Assembly (NCBI GenBank): GCA_013399875.1
Contig: VXAZ01008127.1
Coordinates: 1,099,739 to 1,163,738, forward strand
DNA from: Gymnorhina tibicen
Taxonomy: Eukaryota > Chordata > Aves > Passeriformes > Artamidae
Direction: 5' to 3'
Length of the DNA: 64,000 nt
Positions 49,601 to 61,430 of the stretch are shown here, piece by piece; the first letter of the stretch is position 1, and every line of letters begins with the position of its first letter. The position numbers and the translations under genes are program-made. Under the pieces are notes generated by a model. The model did not search any database, was not told where the DNA came from, and worked only from the letters and a program-made list of their open reading frames with translations.

Positions 49601-51789
49601 GATTTTCGCTCAAACTGAGGAAGAGGGAGGAGCTGGGTGTATAATGGGACAAACAGATCTCTGCGTTTTCAAAGTGCTTTGGGGGAGAGCGAAAATCCTC
49701 AGAGAAATGTGTTTTGCACCCAGCATGGCTATGAGATAGAGCACATCTTTCTGTTGTGCCTGTGTGAGCAGAAAAGACTCTGTCAGTCCTGCCAGCTATT
49801 AACGTGCCATTATCTAACTGGCTTCAGATACCACATTGTTATCTAATAACTGATTTTAAAGTGCTTATTGGAAACCTTTCCTGCCCGTGTGCACACCTGC
49901 TGCTTCTCCCCGCAGCAGCTTCTTTAATTTCTCCTGTACTGAATGCCACGGGCATTGTAACAGAAAACACCAGTGAGTCAGGACAGGGGGAAAGAAAAAG
50001 GACAAAGAAGGATTTGCTCCCTCCTGTGTGCTGTCTCCTGCTTTCCCCGCCTGCATCTCTGCCAGAACGGGCAGCGTTCATCCCAGCCCCAGCTGAACCG
50101 GGGCTCTGAGGGATGTGTCCGTGTGCTGCAGAGTGTGGGCAAGGGCTGGAGGCAGCAGTGCTCAGTCCCCCAGGGGCAGCGGGGGTCAGCAGGGTGCTCG
50201 TGCCCATCTGCAGCAGCCTCTGCACTGTGCCATATTTATAGTACTTCAAATAACAGTGATTTGCTGTAGGGCCTCAGAGCACTCAACCGCAGAGTTGTAC
50301 GAAGCTCTTTGATTGTGGTTTGGTCCAGCAAAGTACAATTCTCTGCAGGATAACCACAGGCCTTACAATGCCAATTACACAGATTTTCTGCTGCTGTCAC
50401 TCAGTGACTAACAGCATTCGGGCCCCACCAGTGACAGGGGGTGTGGAAGCCCCTGCCATGTGGTCTGCAGGGCCAGCCACATCTTCTGTGACCCCCGTGC
50501 CAGCCACAGAATTATGAATCAAATGGAAGGATCAGATGGGTTCATCTCTGACTCCAGTGTGATGCAGATCTGTCCCAGAGCTCTGTGTGGGGATTCCCAT
50601 TAGGTCCAGCCCCTACTGACAGGGAGATCCCCCCAGCATGGAGAGGCACATGGAGGCTGTAGGAGGGTATGGACACTGAGGTCACCTGCTTGAAGCTGGT
50701 ATGGGGTCTCTGGCTGTTAAGAGACTGAGCTTCTGAGCCCCACTGGATCTGTCAGTGGGCAGTCTTTACATCCATTTGTGCACTGTAGGTGTAATAAACT
50801 GCTTGCAAGTGCTGCTTTCCCCCCCTGGTGTGTGCAGAACCCAGCCCTTGTCCCTTTCTTACTCCAGCTGGGTTTGCTGGCTGTAATGTGCTCCTGACAA
50901 ACTGCTGCTGAGGTTTTTCCAATGAAGTGGGTGCAGAGAAAATAGAAATTTGCTGTAGCCCAATATATGTTTCTGCTTCAGGAGTGATGAAGGGCAAATT
51001 TTTCCTCCCTGTGGGGGTTTTAGGTGCTGTAATTACCAGGCTCTTGTGCTCCCCTGCCTTGGCTGAGCTGGTTTGGCACTGGAGGTGCTCAGAGGCTGTG
51101 GAGGTGATGCTAAGCAGATGTGATACAGATCTCCAGGAAAATATTGGAAAATTCCTTGGGTGGAAGTCAGTGCTGGTGGGTTTTGATTGTGTCCTGTGAG
51201 CCTTTACCCAAAGAATACATTTACTCTTTCCAGGACTGAAAGACAGCTCTATTATCTCTGTGGCTGATCCACCAGGAACATTAACACAGTGGGTTAGGAG
51301 GATGCTTTTGCTCGTGTGCACACCCCACTCACCTGCCTCTGCCAAGCACAAAAGGACTGTCCAGCTGCTCCTCCAAACACTTCCACGCTGACATGACCAC
51401 ATTCACACGCCCACAGCTCTGCATCCACTCTCCCACGTGGTTACTCTGCTGTCCACAGACAGTTTTGGGTTCCCCCTCAGTGGGCACTGTGAGCCCTTTC
51501 ACCCTACGCCGTGCCAAGCCCTGAACGAGAGCTCCACATTCACGAGAAGTACATAAATAAATGGAATGGAGACAGAGAAACCTCCACAGGAGTGGAGCTG
51601 CCTTGGCTGGTGCCAGAACAATCCCTGTTCCGCATCCCCGGCCAAACTTCACTCTAAAGAAACGTCTGCCATGTGATTCAGCGTGGGTTTATCTTTCTTC
51701 CATTTAGAAGAGCACCCTTATAAACATCACTTCAGCTCGGGGGAGTCGTGCCAAGGATAACTCAGCGCTGTCGGGAGCGGCAGAGGGCT

Positions 51790-51942
51790 GAGCAGCGTTC
51801 CCAATTCAGCAGCGTTCCCACTTCAGCAGCGTTCCCAATTCAGCAGCGTTCCCATCTCAGCAGCGTTCCCACTTCAGCAGCGTTCCCAATTCAGCAGCGT
51901 TCCCATCTCAGCAGCGTTCCCATCTCAGCAGCGTTCCCACTT
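51790..51942 (+). repeat. 17 bp minisatellite, nine units
   Basis: Nine consecutive 17 bp units of the form CAGCAGCGTTCCCAnnt run without a gap; the first unit starts with G. Only the last four bases vary: AATT, ACTT, AATT, ATCT, ACTT, AATT, ATCT, ATCT, ACTT. Units 2-4 and 5-7 show the same order ACTT-AATT-ATCT, so there is a 51 bp higher-order unit. Because 17 is not a multiple of 3, translation of the array gives a 17-residue peptide repeat that cycles through all frames. A CAGCTCGGGACAGG sequence closes the array, and TCAGCTCGGGG lies about 55 bp before it (about 51730). Confidence 0.98.
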
Positions 51943-52022
51943 CAGCTCGGGACAGGCTTTTCCTCAGCCTCTCCCAGGCCCCACAGCCAGGAGAAGCCAA
52001 ATCTCAGGGGGCTGAAGCTGTC

Positions 52023-52865
52023 ATGCACTCTGCCGGGCAGATGATTTTGGCTCTCATCGCCTTGGGCAGAGCTTTCAGGTCCCCCTGCTTGCACCCAAAT
52101 GTTTCTTGCTCCCTTTCCCAACCAACCTGGCAGATCCTCTCTCTCTTCCTGGAAATTATTTCTTTATTTCACTCAGAAATAAAGAAGACACAGAGCTGTG
52201 TGTTAGTTTATGCCAAAGAGAAGACCCAAGAGGTACAGGGCATTCTGTTGTTTCATGCACTGATCTCAAAGGACTCCAGGAAGGAAAACAAACATTGTGA
52301 GCTCTTCTTTGTCAGTGGGAATGTGGCAGTACTGGTTCAAGGTCCAGACCCGGGGATGGAGCTCACCTTCCCTCGGGAGAGGCAGAGGGGACGCTCTGCC
52401 ACACAGCTCCTCCTGTTTGGAGCCAAGCAGTTTGAGATTCTGGAGGAGTCTGCCAACCCCCAGGAGACTCATCCACAGCCCTTCTCCATCCTGCTCTGGC
52501 AGACTGTTACCCCAAAACTCCTTCCCTCTGTGCACACCAACTTGTTGCTCTGTTTCTCAGCTGTGTGGGGAGATTCGGTCTCTCTGAGGTTCCCAGGTTT
52601 TCTGCCATCTGCTGAGCTTCAGCACAGCACACCCAGGAGCTCACAGGCTTGTGTGGAGAAGCCCCAGGAAAGCCAATTTCTACGGTTTCCAAACCCTTCA
52701 AAGCCAGTTTTCAGGTGCAGTTTGCTGGCTGGGCTGTGGGCAGCTGCAGTGGGTGTCAGTGCAGCTCTGGGCAGTGCTGTGCATAACTCAGGCTCCCAAA
52801 GCTGCAAATTCAGCAGCTTCTCCAAGGAGAAACAACTGCACTTAACTAATCCTGGGGTCATCTGA
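52023..52865 (+). other. Unexplained 280-codon open frame beside the minisatellite
   Basis: This is the longest open frame outside UTS2R. It starts with ATG at 52023, about 80 bp after the minisatellite, and stops at TGA 52863-52865. The predicted protein shows no signal peptide, domain, repeat or motif that I recognise; its composition (rich in Ser, Leu and Pro) looks like translated non-coding DNA. Several overlapping frames here are also open for 60-100 codons, which suggests that low stop-codon density explains much of its length. I list it because of its length, not as a gene call. Confidence 0.15.
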
Positions 52866-55800
52866 CAGTAGCTTGCTTTCCTCACTTATGCCTTTCCTGA
52901 AAGCTGATAGCTGATCCCTTTGGGCAGCATTTTTGCGTGTCACTGATGGATTTACCTGGCCAGTCAGAGAAGCTCTAAATATGCCAGTGCAGCTCTTCCA
53001 TAAGCACATATCCAGAGATATCCATTCTTTTCACAGCAGGGCAGAAAGGCTGCTTTATTACTCAACAGGAAAAAAAAGAGGGGGGAAAAAAAATAAGGAT
53101 ATTTGCTGCAATGACTCTGGAAGCAGCTGCATAACCTGGCTGAGGAAGGGCAGGGCCATCTCACAGAGGTGGTAACGAGCACAGGGTGAGGTCTGTTCTG
53201 CTGCAGAGACATGTCCTGTCCCTTCCTTGCTCAGGAACAGGGATGGTGGGTGCTGTCTAGGTGTGGGCATCTAGCACAGCACCAGCTTTGTACAGGATTG
53301 AAGCCTCTCTCTAGTAAATACCTTTGCTTTTACCGTTAGCAGCTGAGATTTGCTGTTTGTGTCACACTGCTTTTGAAGTCACTGGTCACATTTGTGGCCC
53401 CACTGTGCTGAGCATCTGCACAGGCTTTGCAAGAGGTACTCGGTGTCCTGGGGAGTTTGTGTCCTAAATAGAGGAGAGGGACAAAACTGGAGGAAAGAAA
53501 AGGCAGGTTAGTGATGAGAATCTCAAACACAGGAAAATTAATTGACCGGCCTGGGTTCACATGAAAGTCTGTGTCGGAGCCAGTTTCACCAAAATTTCTT
53601 CAGTTTCAGCCAGGTGTCTCCAGCACACCTCCACTGCTCCCCTCCATGCCATGGGGATGTGGATTTCCTCGTGTGGGAAGGGTACAGTAACCACCTCCTG
53701 CTCCTGGGAAGGGTGTTTTGTTCTTCAGGTGTTGGGATATAGGCTGGGCTTTTGCTTTTCATCACATTTAAGAAGGTTTCTTTCCTCCAAGGAAATGTTT
53801 AAAGCAGGTATTTGTGATCCTTAAACGATGCAAGATCATCCTCAACCACTGCACACCTGAGAGCCCGTGGGTTTCTCTTTTTGGTCAAGGGTTTTAATAT
53901 TCTGGTGTTCCTGTAGAGTGGGAGGAAGAGCTTTTAGGTCTCTGCTGCCTGAGCACAGCTGCTCCATGCACTGCAGTCATTTTTCCCTTTAACCTGGACA
54001 GGCAATCTGAGGGTGGGAGCTGGGCATGGATGTGCCCAACCTCCCTGGGCGAGACAACCACGAAGAACAACTTCGGGGTCTGTGTGAGTGTCCAAAATCC
54101 TGCTGGTGCCGGTTGTTTTCTCTCGGAGGTGATCACGTTTCAGCTCCACCCATGGATCAGGGACAGCATAAATTAAAGCTCCTTCCTTGCCGCAGTGCAG
54201 GAGAGCGGCAGCGTTCGGGGTTTGGCTCGGGGTTTGTTCTGGTGCAGGTTGGCCCAGCAGCAGATCTCTCCAGGCACAGGTTCCAAAGCAAGGGAGAAGT
54301 TTGTAGGCGGCAGAAAGCAAATCAAGCCCCAGCAGCTTACAAAGATGTTTTCTTCCTTAATTAGCTAAGCTAAACCTTGATCAACCCACCCGTTAGCTTG
54401 ATAAATGCCCAAAGGGAAGCTGCTTTTACTATTTTTGGTCCATCAAAAAGAAGCTGGGGATGATGGTCTAATGAAGCCAGATGGCCAAAGCTGCTGTACT
54501 GAAACCCAGCCATGGAGGAGGAGGCTGGAACAGCACAGGCTGCCCTTAAAGAGAGGAAATTTACCATTCTCTGAGACTCCAAGGACTGGGAAACTTTGGA
54601 AATTCCACCTTAGGTCACATGGTTTTGCACAGCTTCTGGTGTGATGGGGTAGGTCTCACTTTTGAATACTTCAGGTCCTGGTAAAGGGAGTGCCTTGTCG
54701 TTCACGGGATCGTTGGATATCTTGACTGTTACTAATGTGGGCAGCCGAAATGCAGGTTTCCTGCAGTCAGAGGCTCAAAAATGTCTGGGGTGTTCCTGGT
54801 TTTGAGTTTGGGTTGGTTTCTTTCTTTCTTGTAAACTGGTACAACTGCATTGGAAACAAACCCACTTTTATTGTTCAGAGACTTGTGGCTTTTCCTTGGA
54901 AAGCTTGATTTGCATGACATAAGAAATTGATAGCCTCAGTTGAAAACATAGGATAGGCGGGCTCTGTGCAAAATTAAACATGTATTTGTTCCAGAAACCT
55001 CAGCCTGAACGTGTCAGTCCTGGGCTCCCTGCTTGGTTTGGCCCACGTTCCTCACATTCTGTTCCTTGGGCTACCTGCACATTCCGGCCAGTGCCAGGTG
55101 GGCCCCACCTGCTGCTCCCGCCTTGCTCCTCTCCAGGTTTTGCCAAGTGTTGCCAAACTACCTGAGGATTTTTACCTCCCTGGACTTCAGTGGAGACGCT
55201 GCTCTCAGGTGGTGGGACCCAGCATGTCCCAGGTGGGAGTGGCTGGGATGGTGAAGCTCTGACCCCCAGGGAGGGGGTCCTGGGAGGGCAGCTGGGTCAG
55301 AGGCTGCTGGGGCTGGTGGCACTGTGTGCCTTGTGCCTGAGCTCTCTACAGTCCCTGTTCTAGATACTGAAGGAAATTCTCCTCTGAGGATACCAGAGAG
55401 GACCAGTGACTCACGGATTCACGTAAACATTTCGCAGTTCGCATAAACATGGAGCAGTTCAGTTTGTGGAATGTTTGCAGTTAATGAATTAATTATGTTA
55501 CACTCTCCTGTGAGCAGCAAGCTATAAACTAAACCAAGCAATCAGCAGGAAGCTTTGCTGCCTGTGTTTCCTGCTGTGTTTCAAATAAACACAAACACAG
55601 GAAAAGCCAAAGAGCACTTCTGCTGCCCAGTGTGCTCAGATTTGGGCACCAAATTCAACATGGAAAGGAAAACCTTGGAAGGAGTGCTGCCATTAATTCC
55701 CAAAGCACGTGGGTACCTGATGCCACTGGGGTATGGATGAAACCTCCCTCCTTTTAAGATTTTTTTTTTCCCCTTTGTGAAATAGTGATCAAGAATTAGA

Positions 55801-58800
55801 AATCTTTGTCATAATACTTGATTCTCATGTTCATAGGGCTCAAAGAATTTCCTTACTGATTGAGCAGTGACCTCACTGCTGGTGTCGCCTTTCTTTCCCA
55901 CAAGAATTAATTTACTTTGAGGATCTGTCCATTGGTGGGTGCACCCCTTTGTGCTGCCTTTGGCACATCTGAAAAAAAACAGGTCTTGGATGTTTTGTGG
56001 CTGGAACTGCAGCTGATGCCAATGAATTAACTCTGTTATGGGAGTTCCAGGATGTCTGTGAAAGGGAGATGCCAGAATTGGCCAGGGATGGTAGAAGGAG
56101 TCAGAGCTGGTGTGGCAAATCCTGTCCTGTCTGCTCCTGTGCCTGTGGATGTTCCACTCTGTCACCGAGGCAGGTTATTTTGCTGATTTTTGTCGTATAT
56201 TTGCTCTTATTGTGCTATTTATCATCTTCCTAGACAGCTTTAAACTAATAACAGCAGCTACTTGACACGTAATTAAAGCTAATAACAGTTGAAATTAGGC
56301 ATGCTTGAGTGGTTCGGTCTTTGAAACACAAATTGTGGTATTTGCACTTTCTCTTTTGGCAAAAACATGTGCTTTCCTCGAAGCCAGATGGTTTCACAGG
56401 TGATAAACGTTTGGGAAGAGTGGATTTAGCAGCAAGCCCTCAGCATGCATAGAAATCGCTGAGTTTTTGACAGGTGGATTCCCTGATCTTTAAGTACATT
56501 GGTGGGGTGTTCGTTCCTGGGAAAGCAGGATAAAAGTGAGCTGCTCTGTTACTACCAGCAGTGGATTTATCTGCTGCTCAGCTCTCGCTCACAGATGTGG
56601 GATTATTTTTTTTTTTCTGCAATGTTTGTAGTGAGTTTTCATTTTTGATACACTGCAAAACTGGGAGTCAGCAACAAATCATCTGCTTCTGCTCTGCCTT
56701 GCCATTTCCAGCCCATTTTCAAATACCCCTCTATATTCTGGCAATATAGAGAGCATAATTTACTCTCTGCTAATGCACTGTCTCCTTGATTACCTTGGTT
56801 CCACCACACTTCTGATGTGCCTGGATCAGCATCCTCAGCTGAAAATCAAGTCTAAGCAGGACTTGCAGATAAGATACTGATTTTGGAGGTGCAGAAGTGG
56901 TCAGAATCATTTAGAGCTGGCACTGTTCTCCAGGCGACAGCAGCTCATGCAGTAAATAGATGGCAAAGATCCCCATGCGGAGCTGGCCTGGGTCCAGGGG
57001 TGCACAGGACAATATTCACTGTGCCCAGGTGTCACTTTGAAGCAAAGCTGCCAAGCACAAGACAGGGCCTGATGTTTTTCTTTCCACGAGTTCTTCGCTG
57101 TTGCACTGGAGACAGCTGGAGTTGGATCTGGAGAAGGGGTGGTGGCCGTGTGGAGGTCTCGGGGTTTAATTGTGCGTTTTGGGAAGGAAAAGCCCCAAAG
57201 CAGTCAGTCTGAGCGTGCTGCTCAGACGTGGCTGGGGCAGATCACTTCAGTGGAGACAGCCTGGTGTGGCAGCCACGGCAGATGCCAGCGGGGCAGCATT
57301 GGCAAGAGGAATGGTTTTTTTCTAGGCAGCTCTGCCAAGGCGTGGATTTGCCCTCCAAGCTCTGCTCAGCCTCTGGCCTCTCCTCTTAATGCCCTGAAGC
57401 AAACACTGAATTGAGAAGTTTCTGAGCAAACACCCCAGAGGAATGAAAGGAATCACCTGACCTGGAAATTGTCACACGTGCCACCCCTCACCCCCTGGCC
57501 CCGTAGGTAATCACTGAGCTGGTGACCAAGAGCCAAAGTGCTCCTCAAATCCCACCTCCTCACCCCGAGCCCAGCCTGGCCCATCTTGAGCTGTAAGTGA
57601 AGCAAAGTGTGCATAACATTGCCCAGATCCTCTCTGGGCGCTCGTGCTGAGGTTTTTCTGGGTGCTTGGAGGCCGAAGAGCCCCTGGGCTGGCTGTGCCC
57701 CAGCGGGTGAGGTGGGACAGTCACAGGAGGAGAGAGCATCAGTCCCTGGGCTGCAGGAACACGGAGGGGGCTCAAACTGGACGTGGGGTTGTTGATGAAC
57801 TTAAATCAGGCTCCATCAGCGGGTGAGGAGGGAGGTTTGTGCTGTGACTGCTGTGGCACGTGGGAGTGGGGCAGGGGGGTGGCAGTTTGGTGGGTACCAC
57901 CCTGTCCGGGCAGGGTTTGGACAGAGGGATGCACAGCTGCTCCCTGCTTTCCTGCTTGGACCACAGGACTTTTGTAGGAGTCCTGGAGTTTGAACAAAAT
58001 GGAAAAAGGCTTTTTAAGATTAAGTGTAAGCAAACTGATGGGTAAAGCTTCATCCTGGAGTGAGAAATTGTGCTGTTTTGCCTCCTAAAGGCTGAAATGA
58101 GACAATTCAGAATTTGGAAAAAGAAGAAATAAAAGAATTTCCAGAAGGATTCTTAAATTTCTGGGTGGATTTGCAAATAGTTTGGGTAAACATAGACGTC
58201 ACCCTTTTCTGGCAAAGACCATATCCAGCTGAGAACACTGCCTGGCCCCAGCTGTACTTTGCTGCCTGTTTCAGCCACCAGAGTGGGTACCTGGCCTTTC
58301 CTAGCTGTAGGAGCACTGATCCTTGCCCTGGCCCTTTTGGAAAACCCTGGTGTATTTACAGCTGTACTTTCTATGAGTTTTGAGACATTGTTAAAGCTTC
58401 TTGGCTTAAATGGGCAAAAAATTCAGTGTTTTGGCTTCCACTATCTGGAGTTCAGCTGGTGATTCCAGTCTGTGGGGCACCAAATACCTCAGAGATGGGG
58501 GGACTTAAGGATTCAGGATCATTAAAAAACTCCTGGCCTCACCCCACGGGAGAAAACTAACAAATGGAGTCAGGCCTGAGCTATGCAAGCACACAGCCAC
58601 GTGTATACACACTTCCCTTTCACACCAATTTCAGATTTTATTTATGCAAAGGTCTGCTCTTGGGTCTTTGACTGATGATAGGTTTGTGCAAGGAGGAATA
58701 AATAGGGCACAATTATTTTATAGCTATCATTAAACACACGGTTAATCTATGTCTTAGAGGAGGCAGTTCCTTTTTTGGCTCTCACTGGCTGCTCCTGCTG

Positions 58801-59792
58801 CCCCGTTAATATTCAGCAGGCTCTCGGGGCTGAGCTGCTGTTTGGCTTCTGGCTGAGAACAGCTCCCTGACGTTTTGTATCTGAGTGTGGCTGATGCCCT
58901 GTAAAGTTTGGGATGCAGGGCTGGGACTGATGCTGCTTGGGAAGTGCTCAGAGCCTTGCTTGTACCTGCAGGCTTGGAATAATATTCCCTTACTGTTGCC
59001 TGAGCTGAGCGCTGAAGGATGTGAGTGTTTGAAGGAGCAAAAACCAGCTCCAGCCTGGGGTGGGAAGGGAAAAGCTTGAATGAGACATCTCATAGTTCAG
59101 AGCTGACCCAGCACTGACAGAAGCATCAGCCACAGCCAGGCCCTGGCTTTGGGGGTGCCTTTTCTCTTGGCTTTGTTGTGCTGATTTGACAAACGCATCT
59201 CAAGCCCTGCTGAGACAGCGCAAGCTTCAAACGAGAAATGAGACTGTGCAGCCCAGGGCTGAGGCTCCGTGTTCTTCCAAGGAAACTGGGAATCCCAGCT
59301 CCTTTCCCTGGACATCGGGCATGGCCTCGTGCCCTCAACACGCTGCTCACGCTGCTTTCAGGGTGCTCCCTGCACTGACACGGCCGTGAAAGGCTCTTTG
59401 CAACTCTTCTGTGAGATGGATTGCTTGGGGAGAGTCTGGAGAAGACAATCAGAGCAGAGCTGCTGAGGTTGAAGGGGTCAGACTGAATAATTGAAGGCAG
59501 ATGTGCTCCAGTATCTTTCAGTAGCTTCTGCACTGCCTGCACTGGTGTGTGACGCCTGGATGAGCTGATTTGCAAACCCCCTTTCATTTTGACTGTCTGA
59601 TTTTAGGCAAGATGGACTGTGCTTTCTAAAGGCTCAGCTTTCCTTCACAACCATGGGAACTGCTCATCCTGAGCTTGTCTGGTTCTTCCTGAGCAAGAAG
59701 AAGCTAAAACTGCCATTTGAAAGGAAAAAAAGGAGGCTAAACTTCACGTTCTGACTCACGACAAACACCCGGCTCTGTACGTGGAAAATGGG
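52866..59792. other. Non-coding stretch between the 280-codon frame and the CR1 copy
   Basis: Nothing is recognised. TAATTA cores lie at 55490-55495 and 56270-56275, the second beside a repeated CTAATAACAG word (about 56245 and 56279). Open frames reach 153 codons (minus 59126-59587) without a domain. Confidence 0.5.
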
Positions 59793-59999
59793 TTCAGGAA
59801 TTTAGATTGGATATTAGGAAAAATTCTTCCATGAAAGAGTGGTCAGGCATTGGAACAGGCTGCCCAAGGAAGAGTGGAATCACCATCCCTGGAAGCGTTC
59901 AAAATGTGCGTGTACGTGGCACTGGGGTGAACGAGGTGGTGCTGGGGTAGTGGTTGGACTCGGTCTTGAAGGTCTCTTCCAACCTTTATGATTCCATAA
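59793..59999 (+). mobile_element. CR1 LINE 3' fragment, plus orientation
   Basis: The segment runs from TTTAGATTGGATATTAGGAAAAATTCTT through TGGAACAGGCTGCCCAAGGAAG, GTGGAATCACCATCCCTGGAAG and TTGGACTCGGTCTTGAAGGTCTCTTCCAACC to a terminal TATGATTCCATAAC. This is the ordered 3' end of an avian CR1, and the last bases are a decayed form of its short terminal repeat. The copy is 5' truncated and is the largest CR1 piece in the window. It lies 1.4 kb past the UTS2R stop codon in opposite orientation to the gene. Confidence 0.93.
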
Positions 60000-61014
60000 C
60001 AAACCTCTTCACCTCCATCCACGGGCTCTGCTGCATGCAGAGCTTGCCCTGTCCCCATGAGCAACGACCACTGAAACCCCTTGAAGGGGAATAGATGGTT
60101 AAATCCCGAATTCAGGCTCGGTCTAAGCGAACAGAGCTCACTGCCAAACGGATTTCACGCTGCAGTTCTGAGTTCACTGCTCAGCATTCGTTTGGTTCTA
60201 ATTCTGTACTTTGGTTGTGTTGGCATTGCATCTCCGTATCCCTGCTAATGAGGTGGCAGGGCTGATGCAAGCACAGGACTCCTGTATGGGTGTTGGCAGC
60301 ATCCCAAGGAAGGTACTTTTAGACTCCCTGGGGAAGTGCCAGACATCAGGGATTATATATTTATACTAATGATGCCTGATCACTGGTGGAAGCCAGGACA
60401 GGCAACGTGTTCTTGGTGTAGGCAGGACTGGGTTTGCTTTGTGTAGCAGAAAGGCCAGATCACCTCCAGTGAAGGGAACAAGCTGTGCCCCTAACTGAGA
60501 ACCAGCACTTTTATAATTGGGAGTATTGAGCACTTCAGAGAACACTGCTTTGCCCGGGGAAAATCACATCTCCTCAACCCCCTCCTCTCCCTCTGGCCTT
60601 TCCTCTGGGACTTGGTAGTGGAGGTCTGGTGCTTCAGGCTGGATGTTGCAGTTTGCCAGTGGATGCCCTGAGGATAAGAACATCAGAGGTTCCCAATTCC
60701 TCCTTGGAGGAGGGCAGCAGGTGGATATGCTTGTCCAGGACAGATGATGCTGCTCCACAGGGGTGTTTGTGTCATTGCAGTAGGGGATGCTGAGTGTTCC
60801 CTGCCTGTGGCACTGTCATGGGAAGCCTGTGCTGACACGGACCGTGGTGCCTGTGTGACTGGAGAATCCAGCCCAGCGCATACACAGGAGTGCAGAATAA
60901 ACGTGAGTATGACCCAAACCAGGAGAAGCGACCCTGGATATGCCTCATCCACATTGTCCAGTCCTACCCCAAATGCAAACTGCATGGCGTGTCACAAACA
61001 TCAGCTGCTTTTTC
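60000..61014. other. Non-coding flank 3' of UTS2R
   Basis: This lies between the CR1 copy and the farther candidate poly(A) signal. The 100- and 120-codon frames at 60683-61106 overlap on opposite strands and show no domain. No second gene is visible within this flank. Confidence 0.5.
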
Positions 61015-61020
61015 TTTATT
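61015..61020 (-). promoter_or_regulatory. Second candidate poly(A) signal AATAAA for UTS2R
   Basis: A second minus-strand AATAAA (TTTATT on plus) lies about 410 nt past the UTS2R stop, inside a T-rich plus-strand tract that reads as an A-rich minus-strand run. It could give a longer transcript form if the closer hexamer is skipped. Confidence 0.3.
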
Positions 61021-61167
61021 TCATTGTTTTCAGTCCTCATACAACTACAAATTTAGCACTGCTGCTGAAGAAGAAAAAGAGCAAACTACAGCCATTCATG
61101 GGGTAACATAATTTTAAATGTTGTGAGACTGCTGATACTATTAAAAATCATGGCCCTGTTATAGGTT

Positions 61168-61173
61168 TTTATT
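61168..61173 (-). promoter_or_regulatory. Candidate poly(A) signal AATAAA for UTS2R
   Basis: TTTATT on the plus strand reads AATAAA on the minus strand, about 258 nt past the receptor stop codon in an AT-rich stretch. It is the nearest canonical hexamer I see downstream of the gene, so it is the likely signal for a short 3' UTR. Use of the site is inferred from position only. Confidence 0.45.
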
Positions 61174-61430
61174 ATTGATGGCTACTTGAGGAGACATACA
61201 CTATAAAATATAAAGATAAAAAGTGAAAGGCTATTTAGATAGATGTTCAGCTGAGTGCCGCTAGCATCAAATCAGTGGCACTGGAGAAATGAGAACAGAC
61301 ACACGGCACAGCCTCTGGACTAAATGTGTGCACACTCTGGGTCTGCCAAGGCTCTGCCTGTACAATGTACACTTTAAATCAAAGCAACATTGAAGTCAAT
61401 ATTGATTGTTCTTGGAGATGTATTTTACCT

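Larger units (their letters stand above)
36303..51789. other. Long non-coding stretch
   Basis: No coding exon or repeat family is recognised beyond the short sites listed. G+C-richer parts at 38580-38900, 43400-44200 and 47560-47900 give overlapping open frames of 90-165 codons on both strands, the pattern of low stop density rather than of genes. AT-rich parts at 37560-37960, 42480-42870 and 46900-46980 separate them. Confidence 0.5.

Noticed and set aside
50752..51402. 216-codon minus-strand open frame
   Set aside because: No domain, no conserved motif and overlapping frames on the other strand. Chance frame in stop-poor sequence.
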